DNA from: Trichostrongylus colubriformis
Lineage: Eukaryota > Nematoda > Chromadorea > Rhabditida > Trichostrongylidae
Length of the DNA: 64,000 bases
Assembly (NCBI GenBank): GCA_963978905.1
Contig: OZ022256.1
Location: forward strand, 7,795,501-7,859,500
Direction: 5' to 3'
A program made the position numbers and the translations under genes. Numbering within the stretch: position 1 is the first letter of the stretch; the number at the start of each line of letters is the position of its first letter. The notes below the pieces were generated by a model. That model made no database searches and was not told where the DNA came from. It saw only the letters and a list, made by a program, of their open reading frames with translations. This document shows positions 43,001-54,200 of this stretch, piece by piece.

Positions 43001-44834
43001 CCACTTCGAAAAACTGCATCTCAGCCGGATTCTTACGTTCCGCGTAGAACTTTGCATGCGGTTTTCATTGCATATACAACATAAACATATGGGTGACGGA
43101 GAACTGCACGATTCCTTTGAGCATTTGTACGTTATACCTTGTCGTTTAAAATCCCATTTAGTCCCGTCATTGCAGTAACATTCAGAAAATTTCCTACAGT
43201 TTTCAAAAACATTATTTGCTGCTAAATTAGACTTCAAAAGTAGGGCGTGGAAAATGGATGATCCGTTTAATTCAATATACACTATTAGCTGCCCCTCGGT
43301 TTTCATGCGAGTCACAAAAAAATCAGTGTTGCTTACAAATACTGTAAATTTACATCTCTGATAGCTTTTATACAAATAATGATTGGATGCAATATCTTTC
43401 AGTTCTAGAACACACTCAAGGCTGGTTTCTGCTTCTGCGTACTGCTCTGATAAAAAGTATACGGTCGACTACAGCACCGTAATCTTATCATTAATCAAAT
43501 GTCATACTTTGATATCTATGTTGGCTCACCCATTCACGGTCATCTGATATGAAAGGTGTTAGTAGGTATGTACCAGCCGTACTGTTGTAGAATGCGGGTC
43601 TACAAAAAAATGGCCTTATAAGCATTAATACAATGCAGATCGCCATCCACATATGAACCATTTTGCCTAAACATTCAGTCACATTTCAGATAGATTATAA
43701 AACCCTATCTAGCGACCAAAATGTTTCACCCCTGAATAAACAAAGCAGCCTCCCCATTGAAGGCAATATCTCTGCACATCGATTGAATCCGATTACAATG
43801 CGAATAAATATTGATCCCGTGTAGGAGCCTGGAATCATCAGCTCTGATTTTGACTCAAAATCTCTGAACACAACCAGGACACCTACACCATGCCAATTGT
43901 CCGCTGAATAGATTGACGACGATGTCTGTGCAAAAAACTGCACCTGTCTGAAAAACAGTGAATGGCTGACTGCATTTTCCATCTATAGAGAAATTTTCTG
44001 GAAGGAGCATCATATTCCTAAATTTATAGCCGTGTTGCTGGAAGAGAGAGTCTGGCAAACTTACGGTATCAAAACTTTTCTCAGTAGTTAACTTTTATTG
44101 ATAGCGGCAATGGCGCCGACGCCGGTAGTGACGCTGGCAATTCGACATCAGCACCTAACGGCAAAACGATGTGTGCAGAATCATGACTGTGGCGAGATCT
44201 TGCACAAATCTGTGAGGTGATTTGAACCTTGGCAACAATCGGCACAGTGCCAAGCGGGACAGGATTTGCACGCCCTTTCGCCACAGATTCGCGCGGAGGT
44301 CATGATCATCATACTGTAGAATCGCTCGGTCGAGCTTTATAAACAGAGCTCGTAGTGAGTGTGCCGTCCTCGCCGCTGGTGCCACAAAGTATGAACGCGG
44401 ATTAATGTAATGAATAAATCCAGCTAATCAGTATCGTACAGTTCGCAATTTCATTAAAACGTACAAATTGGAAATATGCCACGATTATCGAGCCCGCAAG
44501 TAGGTTTATCACATCAAGGATACCATTGAAAAACATCAGCCGGTAGCAAGGAATTCTTACGAGTTTCTCGCGAATCATGGCTATCATTGAAAGAACATAG
44601 GCAACCTTAAAGAATAACAGGCATTGAATAAGTGTAAGTAGTAACTAGTAACTGAGGCAGAGATGTGTTAATTGTCGTAACGCTTACTACAAGTGTTGCG
44701 CCCAAAATCAAAGAGCATACTCCTTGTACTTCTCGTGCAGTGCCTCGTTGCTTCCATTCGCTGAGAGTTCTACCGCTGCAGTTATAATCCTTTTGATCAA
44801 GCATCCATGGAATATTAATGTAAGCAAGTTGCAT
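37083..44834 (-). CDS. serpentine chemoreceptor, class T (srt), gene 1
   Basis: Seven-helix chemosensory receptor of nematode family Srt, expected in sensory cilia. Exons: 44688-44834, 44465-44605, 43887-43947, 43730-43828, 43530-43666, 40565-40711, 37695-37824, 37083-37198. All GT-AG, phases consistent, 325 aa, no internal stop. Landmarks: DYNCSGRTLSEWKQRGT, then TM1, IPCYRLMFFNGILDVINLL (TM2), FQFTGAVFC, IVIGFNRCAEI with LCLFRG (TM3), FFCRPAFYNS, a TM5 exon with VLVLLVLPYAVLCYYV, LLLQAVIICSTNASA, FIWQTSHGIHGVLYI (TM7), and basic tail KKIRKHVKGIFGC. The start ATG lies 5 nt after an acceptor-like TTTTTAG, suggesting trans-splicing. Introns 5 and 6 are near 2.8 and 2.7 kb and filled with MITEs. 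Tandem paralogue of the next srt gene. Confidence 0.88.
37440..37565 (+). mobile_element. tRNA-like SINE, 3' fragment
   Basis: Only the 3' part of the family: cgattctgactggaactgga, then ccccacagaagggattgaag and a T-rich tail. In the last srt gene 1 intron. Confidence 0.6.
38930..39240. mobile_element. palindromic MITE
   Basis: Arms acagtccttatccc ... gagtaggcgtgtcccatgca against tgcatgggacacgcctactc ... gggataaggactgt. The inner pair is tttcgaccgcgtgcg / acgcggtcgaagccgcg. In srt gene 1 intron 5. Confidence 0.78.
39868..39985. mobile_element. MITE family C copy
   Basis: gcgttcatactttaccgtga at the left, gcaaagaatgaacgcggccc at the right, with gcggctgcgtgtctctgca inside. Confidence 0.65.
39990..40270. 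mobile_element. MITE family B copy
   Basis: Shares the gacgctatacc/ gaacccactcc head, the ctggtcatctgactgagcag centre and the aaggtaagtcgactta tail with 7000-7300. It lies in srt gene 1 intron 5. Confidence 0.6.
40800..40955. mobile_element. MITE family C copy
   Basis: tgccggcagcagggagtggc at the left, cagccacggcctaccggcg at the right, inner tctctgcgtctccgcctc. In srt gene 1 intron 4, about 90 bp from exon 5. Confidence 0.65.
41017..41038. repeat. 22 bp palindrome, copy 1
   Basis: Half-site TGTGACACGA, 2 bp spacer, then its complement with one mismatch. Part of a three-copy set with 41506 and 42441. Confidence 0.7.
41156..41270. mobile_element. MITE family L copy
   Basis: tagatagggcgtggcctgag against ggccacgctctatcaagc, inner gagagtgtgtggcgcagtga and the trailing ccgaaatggactgta shared with 32832-32965. 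In srt gene 1 intron 4. Confidence 0.7.
41506..41527. repeat. 22 bp palindrome, copy 2
   Basis: Perfect inverted half-sites TGTGACACGA / TCGTGTCACA separated by CT. Confidence 0.75.
42441..42462. repeat. 22 bp palindrome, copy 3
   Basis: Perfect inverted half-sites TGTGACACGA / TCGTGTCACA separated by TG. Confidence 0.75.
42745..43125. mobile_element. MITE family E copy (palindromic)
   Basis: Arms with gagaatccggctaag and agccggattcttacg, inner mirror gtcgtccgccgctgtcggag / gaccgcggcggacgac. It ends tacaacataaacatatgggt ... gcacgattcctttga. It lies in srt gene 1 intron 4. Confidence 0.72.
44240..44400. mobile_element. MITE family C-like fragment
   Basis: Ends with the family motif gcc-gctggtgccacaaagtat and gaacgcgg. 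The left end is poorly preserved. In srt gene 1 intron 2. Confidence 0.45.
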
Positions 44835-44841
44835 CAACCCT
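44835..44841 (-). promoter_or_regulatory. probable trans-splice acceptor of srt gene 1
   Basis: catttttag precedes a 5 nt leader (GGTTG) and the ATG at 44834. The paralogue has an acceptor at exactly the same distance from its ATG, which supports spliced-leader addition here. Confidence 0.45.
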
Positions 44842-46639
44842 AAAAATGCGACAGTTTGAGATGCTTCGCCCTAATCTGTAATACCATGTTCAGTACGGAA
44901 GATTGAAACGGCCATCACTCAGGGCTCAGGTTTTCCGAGAAATCTTGAAGAAGCAGAATATAGTGTCGCGTCGCCGATCCGTGCCGCACTACGCGTGGGC
45001 TGCTTTCGTCCATCTCGATCAAATATCAAAATTTCCAAACTTCTGAGATTACACTGCCACCGAAAATGTCAGACGAAATCCTACTTTCAGCCCGATTTTT
45101 GTTCATGCGATGATTTCTGGCTCTCACGACGTTTGCCATTGTAGCTTCCATAGCAGCTTCCGTGGAAAATTGAGTAAAAAAGTATCTTATGTAAAAGCGG
45201 AGCGTGTTTGAGAAGACCGAAGCACGCTACAGTTGATAGACGTTCAAGGTTGAGAAATGAAGGAGTGAACGACTTTACTCGTTCGAAAGGAACCGTTCAC
45301 TAAAATCGTTTAACTACTATATTATTGTTGATGCGAATTATCATTGCGAAGCATTGGCAGGAAATTGAAAATGAAATAAGGGAGGAGGAAGAATGGACTT
45401 GACGCTATTAGCTGGTTGCTGTTCACTAATTGCGTCATATGGTGTCTACCATGAGTAGAAAGATTTGCACAGACACAATTTAAGAAAATTGATAGACGAA
45501 ATAAAATTATAATATCAAAAACGACCAATAATCGATCAACCATTTATAGGCTATGAGTGAATCTGAGCGAGCTACGGATACGTGGCTTACAGTAGCATCA
45601 AAGTTCTCCACAATCCTCCAAAATGAGGCATTGTAACTATTTTTAGCATAATTCAACTGTACTATCAACAATTATTATGCGAGGCGCTTCTTATCCTTCT
45701 TTCCTTGCATCGCTAGGCAAATATGATAACAATCCATCACATAGAAATAGTGAAAACAAATGAACGGAAATCTGTATAGGTTTCCCAGCGCTAAAACGGA
45801 GATTACTATTGACAGTAGACCCTAAAGGCTCATGGAGCAGCAGTCAAGAGGATAATGATAGGGTTAAAAAGCTGAGCGTAATTTCCCCAAATTTATGGAT
45901 ACGTTCAAAGATTTCAGAGCTGTGGTTGATCTCCTCAGTAAAGTAGTTTTTGTGTTCGATCGACATTGGCTTATACAGTTAGTTCTACTTTCTCAGTATC
46001 GACTTGAGGCAAGCAAATTATTTGGTTGTGAGGGGTTCCTAGCAAAAACTTTTCTTACCACATATATACACAGCTTTACAATAGCCTGTCTAGCACGATA
46101 TGAGTTTGCTAAGTTGAGCACTTCTATAAAATGATACGCATATGACAGCAACACACGATGAGTAGTGAAAAGAGGCTAGAAACTGAAAACTGGAATCTGA
46201 AAAATCTGAAGATACTACATGTACTACACTAAAAATGATATACTCCTATATTATACTAAAAACTAAAAACTAAAAAGGCTCGTAGTTGTCACACATAGGA
46301 AGAAAACTGGGAACTGTTAAGCCTCCCATACTTCACTTACTCTTCATCTGAAGCAGACAACTTGAAATTTCAAAAGAAATTCGTTGTTGAGTAAAATTAG
46401 TCAGCATAAATGTTGCAGGCGGCTATGCAGAGCAGAGGACCCTTTCAACCACTTCGCTGGCCATCAGCCATTTTTCGGATACAATCAGTCTGTTATTTTA
46501 TCCGATTTCTACGTTAGCCTTCATTGTTTAGGCGTCTTTGATAGTATAAAATTGGCGAGACTACCCACTTTCTTATGATTAATGCCTAACTTATGAAAGG
46601 TTGCCAGTCGAGTAACTATCCTAGCTACATCTTTTTGCG

Positions 46640-46900
46640 CCGCTACAGTGTGACATAACGGCGCCATACGTGCTTGAACCCATTCCGATCACGCCCACTT
46701 GAGCTTTCGTGTTGGTCAACCGAGCAAGATTGATGTGGTCAGATTGGGCTCGAGCAGGGTGTCGCTGTGATGGCGCACAGTGATGGCACGAAAAGGGTGC
46801 TATCTGGATATACTACCCAAGGAGTTCATGCTCCAAGGAGGTGAGACAACTAATCTGGTTATTGCGGAATGTGCCTCGAATACTTGGGCGAGGCCTAGTA
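46640..46900. mobile_element. MITE family B copy
   Basis: Same order of segments (cataacggcgccatacgtgc, ttgaacccattcc, gtcaaccgagcaag, gcaggg-tgtcgctgtgatgg, ccaaggaggtgagac) as at 7000 and 39990. Intergenic. Confidence 0.6.
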
Positions 46901-47345
46901 ATAGTTCCGCTCGGAATTTAGTCATCGTTAGACATTCATTCGTCAAGAAAAGGTATGAGCTGGGTAGTCGATCCGGACTCAAGATTTACGTTTGTATAAA
47001 ATTTGTTACTGCTCAGGGCCTTAATAGTACTCTCGTTGTGAGTTCTTAAGGAGTGAAAAGTATAGGCACCCGGAAGAATTATGTATGTGGTCAAGATGAA
47101 TGCATTGCCTCTTTCCCATTCAGAGGCACAAGTTGATTCCGAGCTGCAAAGACGTTATTTGTGCAAATAAATGGCGGATTTTGCAAGAGATCTGAGGTGG
47201 ACCTTGGGATGGAAATCTTCGTTTGGGCTCCACTTTGAGGATAGTTGGAGTAAGAGTGTTACTTCCCTAGAATTTTCAGAATTCTAGACATCTAGAAATT
47301 TTCTAGAATTAAGCCATTTCAAAAAGCCAAAGCCCAGAAAATGGG

Positions 47346-47381
47346 TGGCTGCTGCTGCAGAATGGAGCGCAGCAGCAGCCA
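47346..47381. repeat. CTG/CAG hairpin
   Basis: GGCTGCTGCTGC and GCAGCAGCAGCC are perfectly complementary with a 10-base loop. Intergenic. Confidence 0.8.
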
Positions 47382-47907
47382 TCTGTCTCCTGTAATTTTC
47401 CTAGATTTTTTAAAAAGCTTACAGGAGCCTCTGCGCCTTGATTTCATGAAGAATGCACTAAGTAAAACCTAACAGTTTGTCTGGATTATTCCACTCTCTA
47501 CAAGAGCCATAAAAATGGCGATTTTTGAGAGAAATCTCGATTCCTCGTTCACGAGTACTCCAACGCGAACGACGACGTCATGGAAGCTATAACTACGTTG
47601 AGTCGACTCTAAAAATATATTTTAACCTTTTCTCCTCCAGTTTGAGAGCCTATTGAATCTTCATATATCAAATATCTGTTATGCAAAAATAGAGGCTGAG
47701 CTCTGGATGCGGAAGAGAGGTTTAGAGAGAAAAGAAATGAAGGAGTGTTGCCAATTTTCATGCTAGCTACTAATAAATTGAGGTTTATTTACAGTTGCAA
47801 GACACATGGATAACAATTTACAAATAAAAAAAGCAGCGACATTACTTAATCGACATGATGCTCCCATGTCTTTCACCTACCATCGTACTTCAAGTAAGGC
47901 TTCACTG

Positions 47908-48090
47908 ATTCGGTTGGGCAGCGTTCACGGCGTCGGCAGGGTGTGTCTGCGATCATAAACAACGAGGCAGAGTGGCACGGGCGAGGTACAGAGACGACGC
48001 AATACATAAGGCAGGACAGCAACGCTTGACGCGGAGACACGCAGCGGCGCCTTGCCGCCATCACCGCGAGTATGAGCGCGACCTTACAGC
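47908..48090. mobile_element. MITE family C copy
   Basis: cggcgtcggcagggtgtgtc at the left and gacacgcagcggcgccttgc at the right, ending cgagtatgagcgcgacc. Located about 180 bp past the 3' end of srt gene 2. Confidence 0.65.
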
Positions 48091-48272
48091 TGCATTTATC
48101 ATGAGCCACATAACGAACTTTCACCTGACACCAAACTGTGTTCACAAAAAATCACAGCAAAAATATAGAAAGTACTGGTGATGTTCTTTCATTTACATAG
48201 TATCATAATATAATAAATAGTACATAGCTCCTAGGTTATTTACTAGAATAGAAATATAAAAACAGATAGTTT

Positions 48273-51200
48273 CTACCAAGCACTCATTCTAGAGGGCATC
48301 TTCATCATGTAAGAAACATTCGCCGTGGATTCGCAGCCGAAAATTCCTTTGACGTGCCTTCGAATATGTTTGTTCACAAAAATGTAAACCACTCCATGAA
48401 TTCCTGTAAATTTTGGTTTTGAGGCTTCAAATTAGTGGGAATTTCATCCTTCTGCGATGAGGAATCCCTTTCATACACATTGAATCCCACTGTGATTCAA
48501 AATTTATTTCTCGAAAATCACCTAAGATCCACCAGCCCGCCTCATGTCAGATGAAGAGGAGTGCGTATGTTACCGGCAATCTTCTGGCAACGCCACGAAT
48601 AGTCTTTGCAATCTATGGTATCTTCAGGAAGCCCAGAAGAAAACAATGACGATAGACTGCATGATTAGCGCTTCGCTCACTTCTTTGAATGGCTGTGCTA
48701 GCAGCGGCTGCGCTAAAGTGTGTATCGTTCTGACTTGAAGTCAATTCAAATGAGGCCCGAAATAAGTAGCCATCCACGGCACACTAAGTACTCCATTTCT
48801 GTGCTTGTGTCTGCAAGCTTTCTACTTTGGTTCATTGATAATGTCTACTGATGTGTGGTTGCTCTGCCAAGAATGAACGACAAGCGTCGCAGTAGAGATT
48901 TGAAAGTGGGTATAGAACTTAGTACATTTGTTATGCTTTTCCGCTGGAGATAGAGTTCGACGGCAATTCAAATTGATGCATGACACATCTCTCATTTCAC
49001 CAAATTAGCTGCGCTCCTGGCATTCGCAGTTTCTCGAAACTTGTAGTGCCATATGGGACGGAACGTGAATATGAAAACTAGTGAAAGCCGACTGAATGCA
49101 GATACGGCGAAATTCGAAGAGCTATTGAATGCATTACAACCACTGCAGAGTTTGATGCATTAAAACGCAACCGGAAATCGTTGCTGTCCTAATCAGGACA
49201 CTCCTAGGTGTCGAAGAAAATAAATAGACGCTCCCTCCTCTCCTTCTACGGAGAACAAATGACCGACTCGCCGTTTTTTGACCTCTACAGTACCAGTAAC
49301 TGCTGCCGGACTGTATGGTTGCAATGTGTGCTATGCATTCTTAAATAAGGCAAAGAATTTCATTTTATATTACCTCACACTGGTTCACTGTGAAATTCTG
49401 CGCTTCTCATCCCCTTACTGAAAGTTTGAATTTCCAGTGCTTATAGCTTGCCTTCAGAGGTACGACCCCTTTGACTATGACCACTCCCCCTTGTCTATGA
49501 ATCCTCGATTCCAGGGGTGCCCTTCTCCCGATATTGATAGCAACAAAACGCTTTTCAAATCAAAGTGTGGTGCCTGCATTGCTGCACTATTTGCAAACCG
49601 AATTATCTATATGCAGTCTCCTGCACACCTACGCTCCCATTTTTTTACGCCTTCTTCAGCCACGGTTGAAATTTTATTAGTGGGAAACATGTGAAAAGAA
49701 TGATCATCTCTCCTTCTCAGATAGAACTGGTAACCGCGCATACCGTGGCTGAACTGCCATATGATGTGTGCAGCAATAACGATAGGTCTGGGGAGCACGA
49801 CGAACTTCATGATATTATACAGAATCGCTGCAGTAGCGTTTGTCGAACAGATAATGATCGCTTGAAGGAGAAGCTGAAACGTCTTCTAGGCAAATCCATT
49901 AGTCATGTCTTCAATACTAATGTCGGCATGACCAGTTTTTTCTCTTTTTCAGTCTTATTGTAATCATCTACGTGCGGAGTACTTTGCCAGTCCTTAAGAA
50001 CTGGAAAAGGAGTCAACCATAGTGCATGCAGAAGATTTACCATTTCGCTGCACATCCAGGGAGAGATTTAAGCCGAGCAATTTTGCGTGTACCTTGCCGA
50101 TAAGGAAGAAGGTCGCAGCCCGACGGAAGTGCAGCAGAGGGAGTGAAGCAGCAGTAGCAGTAAAAGTATTCCCGGTAGCATCGGGCTCATTATAGACGGC
50201 ACTCATTAACAAAAAGTTTTTCAAGTTTACAGGAAGGGAACGAGAAAATTCTGATTTGTCAGTTCGTGTGCGCTTTCTTGACCCTTTCGTACGATTATGT
50301 TCGATTCAAAACGCTCAATTACAACACTGAATCGGTCAGTGATGTATTATTCTCCTAATACTCAATATAGCGCGGAGAATGCAGCTTTTTCGACCTAGAT
50401 GAGCCGAAAATAGTGAATCTTGCCTGCAAGCACTCCAATCAAATCATGAAAATAATATGAAACGAATAAAACAGATAACACCACTGCTATGTCAACGAGG
50501 TTTTTAGGTGGAACTTTTATTGACGGCCTGACGTTTTGACCAAATCGTCTTCCCCAAAGGCCTAAATTTGGCTCAGGATTTAGGAATTCATCCACCACAC
50601 CACAAACGCCTCATCCCTTTAGCGGCTTTGACAGAAAATTATGAAAACAGCTGAAGAAACCCTGAACAGCAAAAAAAGGGCTCATCATAAATTTGCAGGG
50701 TGATTCAAAAAAGTCTCTAGGTAAAAGATGTGGCCAGTGTGGACTCGCATTTGCGCATCACCATCAAATTGTAGTTGGAATACACATAAAAATTTTTCTC
50801 TTCATTTCTTTTGAAAACGTCGCTTTTCCCATTCTGCGAAATGATACAGCCACTTTGGATTTTCTCGTCGCTTTTGACCTCAACTTGCTGAAGCTGTATA
50901 TGCTGTTGGCTCATCATTTTCAGGTAATGACAAAAAGAAAACTGCTATCTGACCTTAAGAAAGATTAATTTACCTCAAAATAAGGCCTGCAGACGTCCAA
51001 TTGTCAGATCGCGCGAAAATGGAGACGGTTTTGCGCACTCCCCGATAATTCCTACTAAGATTCTGCATAGTATGAAACCAGAAGGCACTGAAAGTCCTGA
51101 TACGACTTCAGATAGAGACAAGCGCAGCAATTCAAAAGATGAGCCAAGTTTTCCTAGGTCATGCTCAGGAGCAAGAACGTAGCTGGAGCTTAAGATGTCG

Positions 51201-54200
51201 ACAAAGGCTGTTAATAGGAACCTGAGGAAGTGCAAATCCCTTTCTAGGCAAGAATTGAGAAGGGCAGTGTTTACAACCTCAGAATATAGCGAAGACAGAG
51301 TCGGTTTCGCCAAGAGATGGATGGGAGCAGATCGGATTGAGGTACTTGACACGTTCAAAAGTTTGTACACCTTTCCCTTACTGTTTTTCCTCATTGATGT
51401 CCTTCCTTGTGACAAAAAACTCAGATATGACTGCTCGGGCGACTACCGGCACCATAGCATGAGGAACAGACTTCGTTTTCAAAAAGATCTCCAAAGGAGG
51501 AGGTGTCATGGCGTGGGGACCAGAAATCTTCGGGATTTTAGTTTCGTTCTCGGAAAGATAAGCCATCCGGTCACCTGACCTTCGTGCTTTGCACCCTTCT
51601 CTCGTCGTGCGTGTTGGAATCTCTACCGAAACCTTGTTTTTGTGCAAGTTAATGAACCATTTTCTGTCAACCAGAGCACTTCATCATCGTAAAGCCGTCA
51701 CCGAACGGACCTTCTGACGTGGACAACGAGCGAACCCGACCTTTATCATATGGAGACTTCGTTGGAGTCTTATCTTGAAAAGGAGTTGCGTGGAGAGAAG
51801 CTATTTCGAAGGTGTTAGGAAGTTCAAACAGGCCTCATCGAATCATGGCACCAAGTGAACTAAAAACATTCTGAAAAAAGTCATATGGACCTAGACAGTC
51901 AAAATTTTTGGATATTAAAAATGGGGGAGGTTAGCTGCTTGTAAAATCAGCATTTGTCTCCTTTTTGTTGTTTTCTTGTTGTTCGATACTACTCTCTGTT
52001 CAGTGGCTGTATCATTTTGCAGAACAGGAAAAGCGACATTTTCAATCAAAAAGAAAATTTTTCTGTGTTTTCTACATTTCCAACTACAATTTGATGTTGA
52101 TGCGCGTGGAGACTTTTTTGAATCCATCGGATAGCAGAGTTTTTGGACAATTTATAGGTGCCTGTATCATACTGCAGAGCACTATATACGGTAAAACAGG
52201 GACATACATGTCTCCCCCGCTAAATCAGTAGCTCGCAATGTGGTGAAAGTTGCAGGAGATCATTCGTAATGGATAAGCACTTATTTCGGTTGTTCATACT
52301 TGGGTTTCTTACGGAGAGCCGAAACGCTTCTAGCACCTTCTTGGCAGAAATTTCAGTCTCGCATGCCGTAACTCTGCACTTTACATCAATATTCTGCCAT
52401 GCTCCTCGTTCACGTGCTTTCCCATAGGCGTTCTTAAGTTACCTAGTATTTTACCACCAAGATGTTTTTGAATACTTGTAGTCTTCTCCCAGATTCCTCA
52501 ATGTACATTGCGTTACGTGCCTGCCATTCAATTCGATAGATTACATCAACTTTGGCGTAACTTCCAGTTGTGCCATGCGAGCATGTAACACAATTCCTCG
52601 ATACGCGACACTTATTGTAAATATCCAAGTTTCACTCTCCATAAATCTTGGCATTGTGATTATTTACATGTATTTCTTTTTGAAGCCGTAATCAAGATGT
52701 TAATTAACTTTACAAAAGCCAACTCGTGCGAAACAGGCTCATTGTAAAGCCTAATTTGCACGAGTTGGCTTTTGATGTCTCCATTACGGACACCCACTAA
52801 GACAACATCATCATCCAGCTGTGCTCAAACAAGATATGTTTAAATTGCCGCAGTTACAGAAACTTTATTCACACGCGGTATGTTATCAAGTCTTAATCTA
52901 CAGGAACTTCTTGTCGAGGCCTGCGGACTGACCTTGAGCCATCCAAGCTTTGTTGAGATGTCTACATTGGGTAAATAATGCTTGCTCGGTCGCGAGACGA
53001 TAGACGATATATCTGCTAGGTGGAGGCCTGTGATCTCACGATCAAGTGTTTGCGGCATATCCACAAACTCTCCACCTCTGTCACTTACAAGGATACGTAT
53101 GGTACCATTCGATCGTAGCCCACGTTGCTCTTGAAAACCTTACCCTGCCCGTGTTCCAAATTGCTGCAGCGGACTACTCTGTTCTGAGTGAGAACAGATA
53201 GCACCCCGGCTGGCAGACTTCACAATTTGACACCCACTTCTGTTGCACTGCTAACATTCCAACAACATTACTCCTGATGTAAGCGCAATTGGAATGTTAG
53301 AAGTGCAACATCTCCAGGTGGCCGGGTACGTAATACTGTCAAATTAGAAGTTTGGCGATGGGTCAGCGTGCAGCTCTAGCTCTTGCGATCTGCTTTATGA
53401 GCGGAGTGGAAGAATCGGTGCTAGAACGTTTATCATTGGTGTACTGCAGATATATAGATGACTGCTTCATTATAAATCAACACAGTCCGAAATAGATGAG
53501 TGTTTCCGCCTAATAAACTAGCAGTCACAGTATGTCAAGCTCACGAGAGAGGTACCGCGCCATGGTTGGCTTCCCTATCTGAACACGCATGTAAAAGAAT
53601 CCATTGGCATGCTTGTGTGAGGTGGTACAGAAGAGCTAGGCTTGATTCACTCCACTTCTGCACATCCCGCGGCTGTGAAACATGTAGTTGCTAAGAGCGT
53701 GTTCAAAACGGCTATAAGCAAAAGTCTGACAGAGAGGCGAGAGTCGCAGAGGATTTACGAAGAGAGAAGTTGGAATCTTACAAATAACACCGTTTTATAT
53801 ACTTGAAAAAGCACTATCTAGAACAAATGTGCATACTTTCATATGTACAGTAGGCGAGAAAGAGGAAATGCCGAAAGTGCGAATTACGCCATCTAATCAC
53901 CTCATTTTGAAGCCTCATAAATAATGAACGATTGCAGGATGGAATCACTTTTGGAGGAGATCTTTGATAAAAGCTTAGGAATGATCATCCTTTTTTTGTA
54001 TCAAAATATGGAAGAGTGCTGAGTTATGGGCGAAGCTTTGATCTTGGACTCGAAGGAACTGGAAACCGCACTCCATGCTTTCCAGACATACTTGCTAATC
54101 CATCACACTACCGATACCCCTTTCACCTTTACTCAGCTTCTGAGTGGTATATTTACCATAGCTTTACATGTCTTATACTTTTTAACCTCGACAGAATGCG

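Larger units (their letters stand above)
44842..48272. other. spacer between the two srt genes
   Basis: No gene recognised. Contents: MITE-B (46640-46900), MITE-C (47908-48090), a CTG/CAG hairpin (47346-47381), an AT-rich block with repeats of the actaaaaact type near 46225-46280, and otherwise unremarkable sequence including the presumed promoter of srt gene 1. Confidence 0.5.

Noticed and set aside
43120..43400. 133-codon minus-strand frame with several cysteines
   Set aside because: Sits at the MITE-E edge inside srt intron 4, with no family motif; likely chance.
52840..53064. 74-codon minus-strand frame, considered as a retroelement protease
   Set aside because: No DTG-type active site or flanking gag/pol features.
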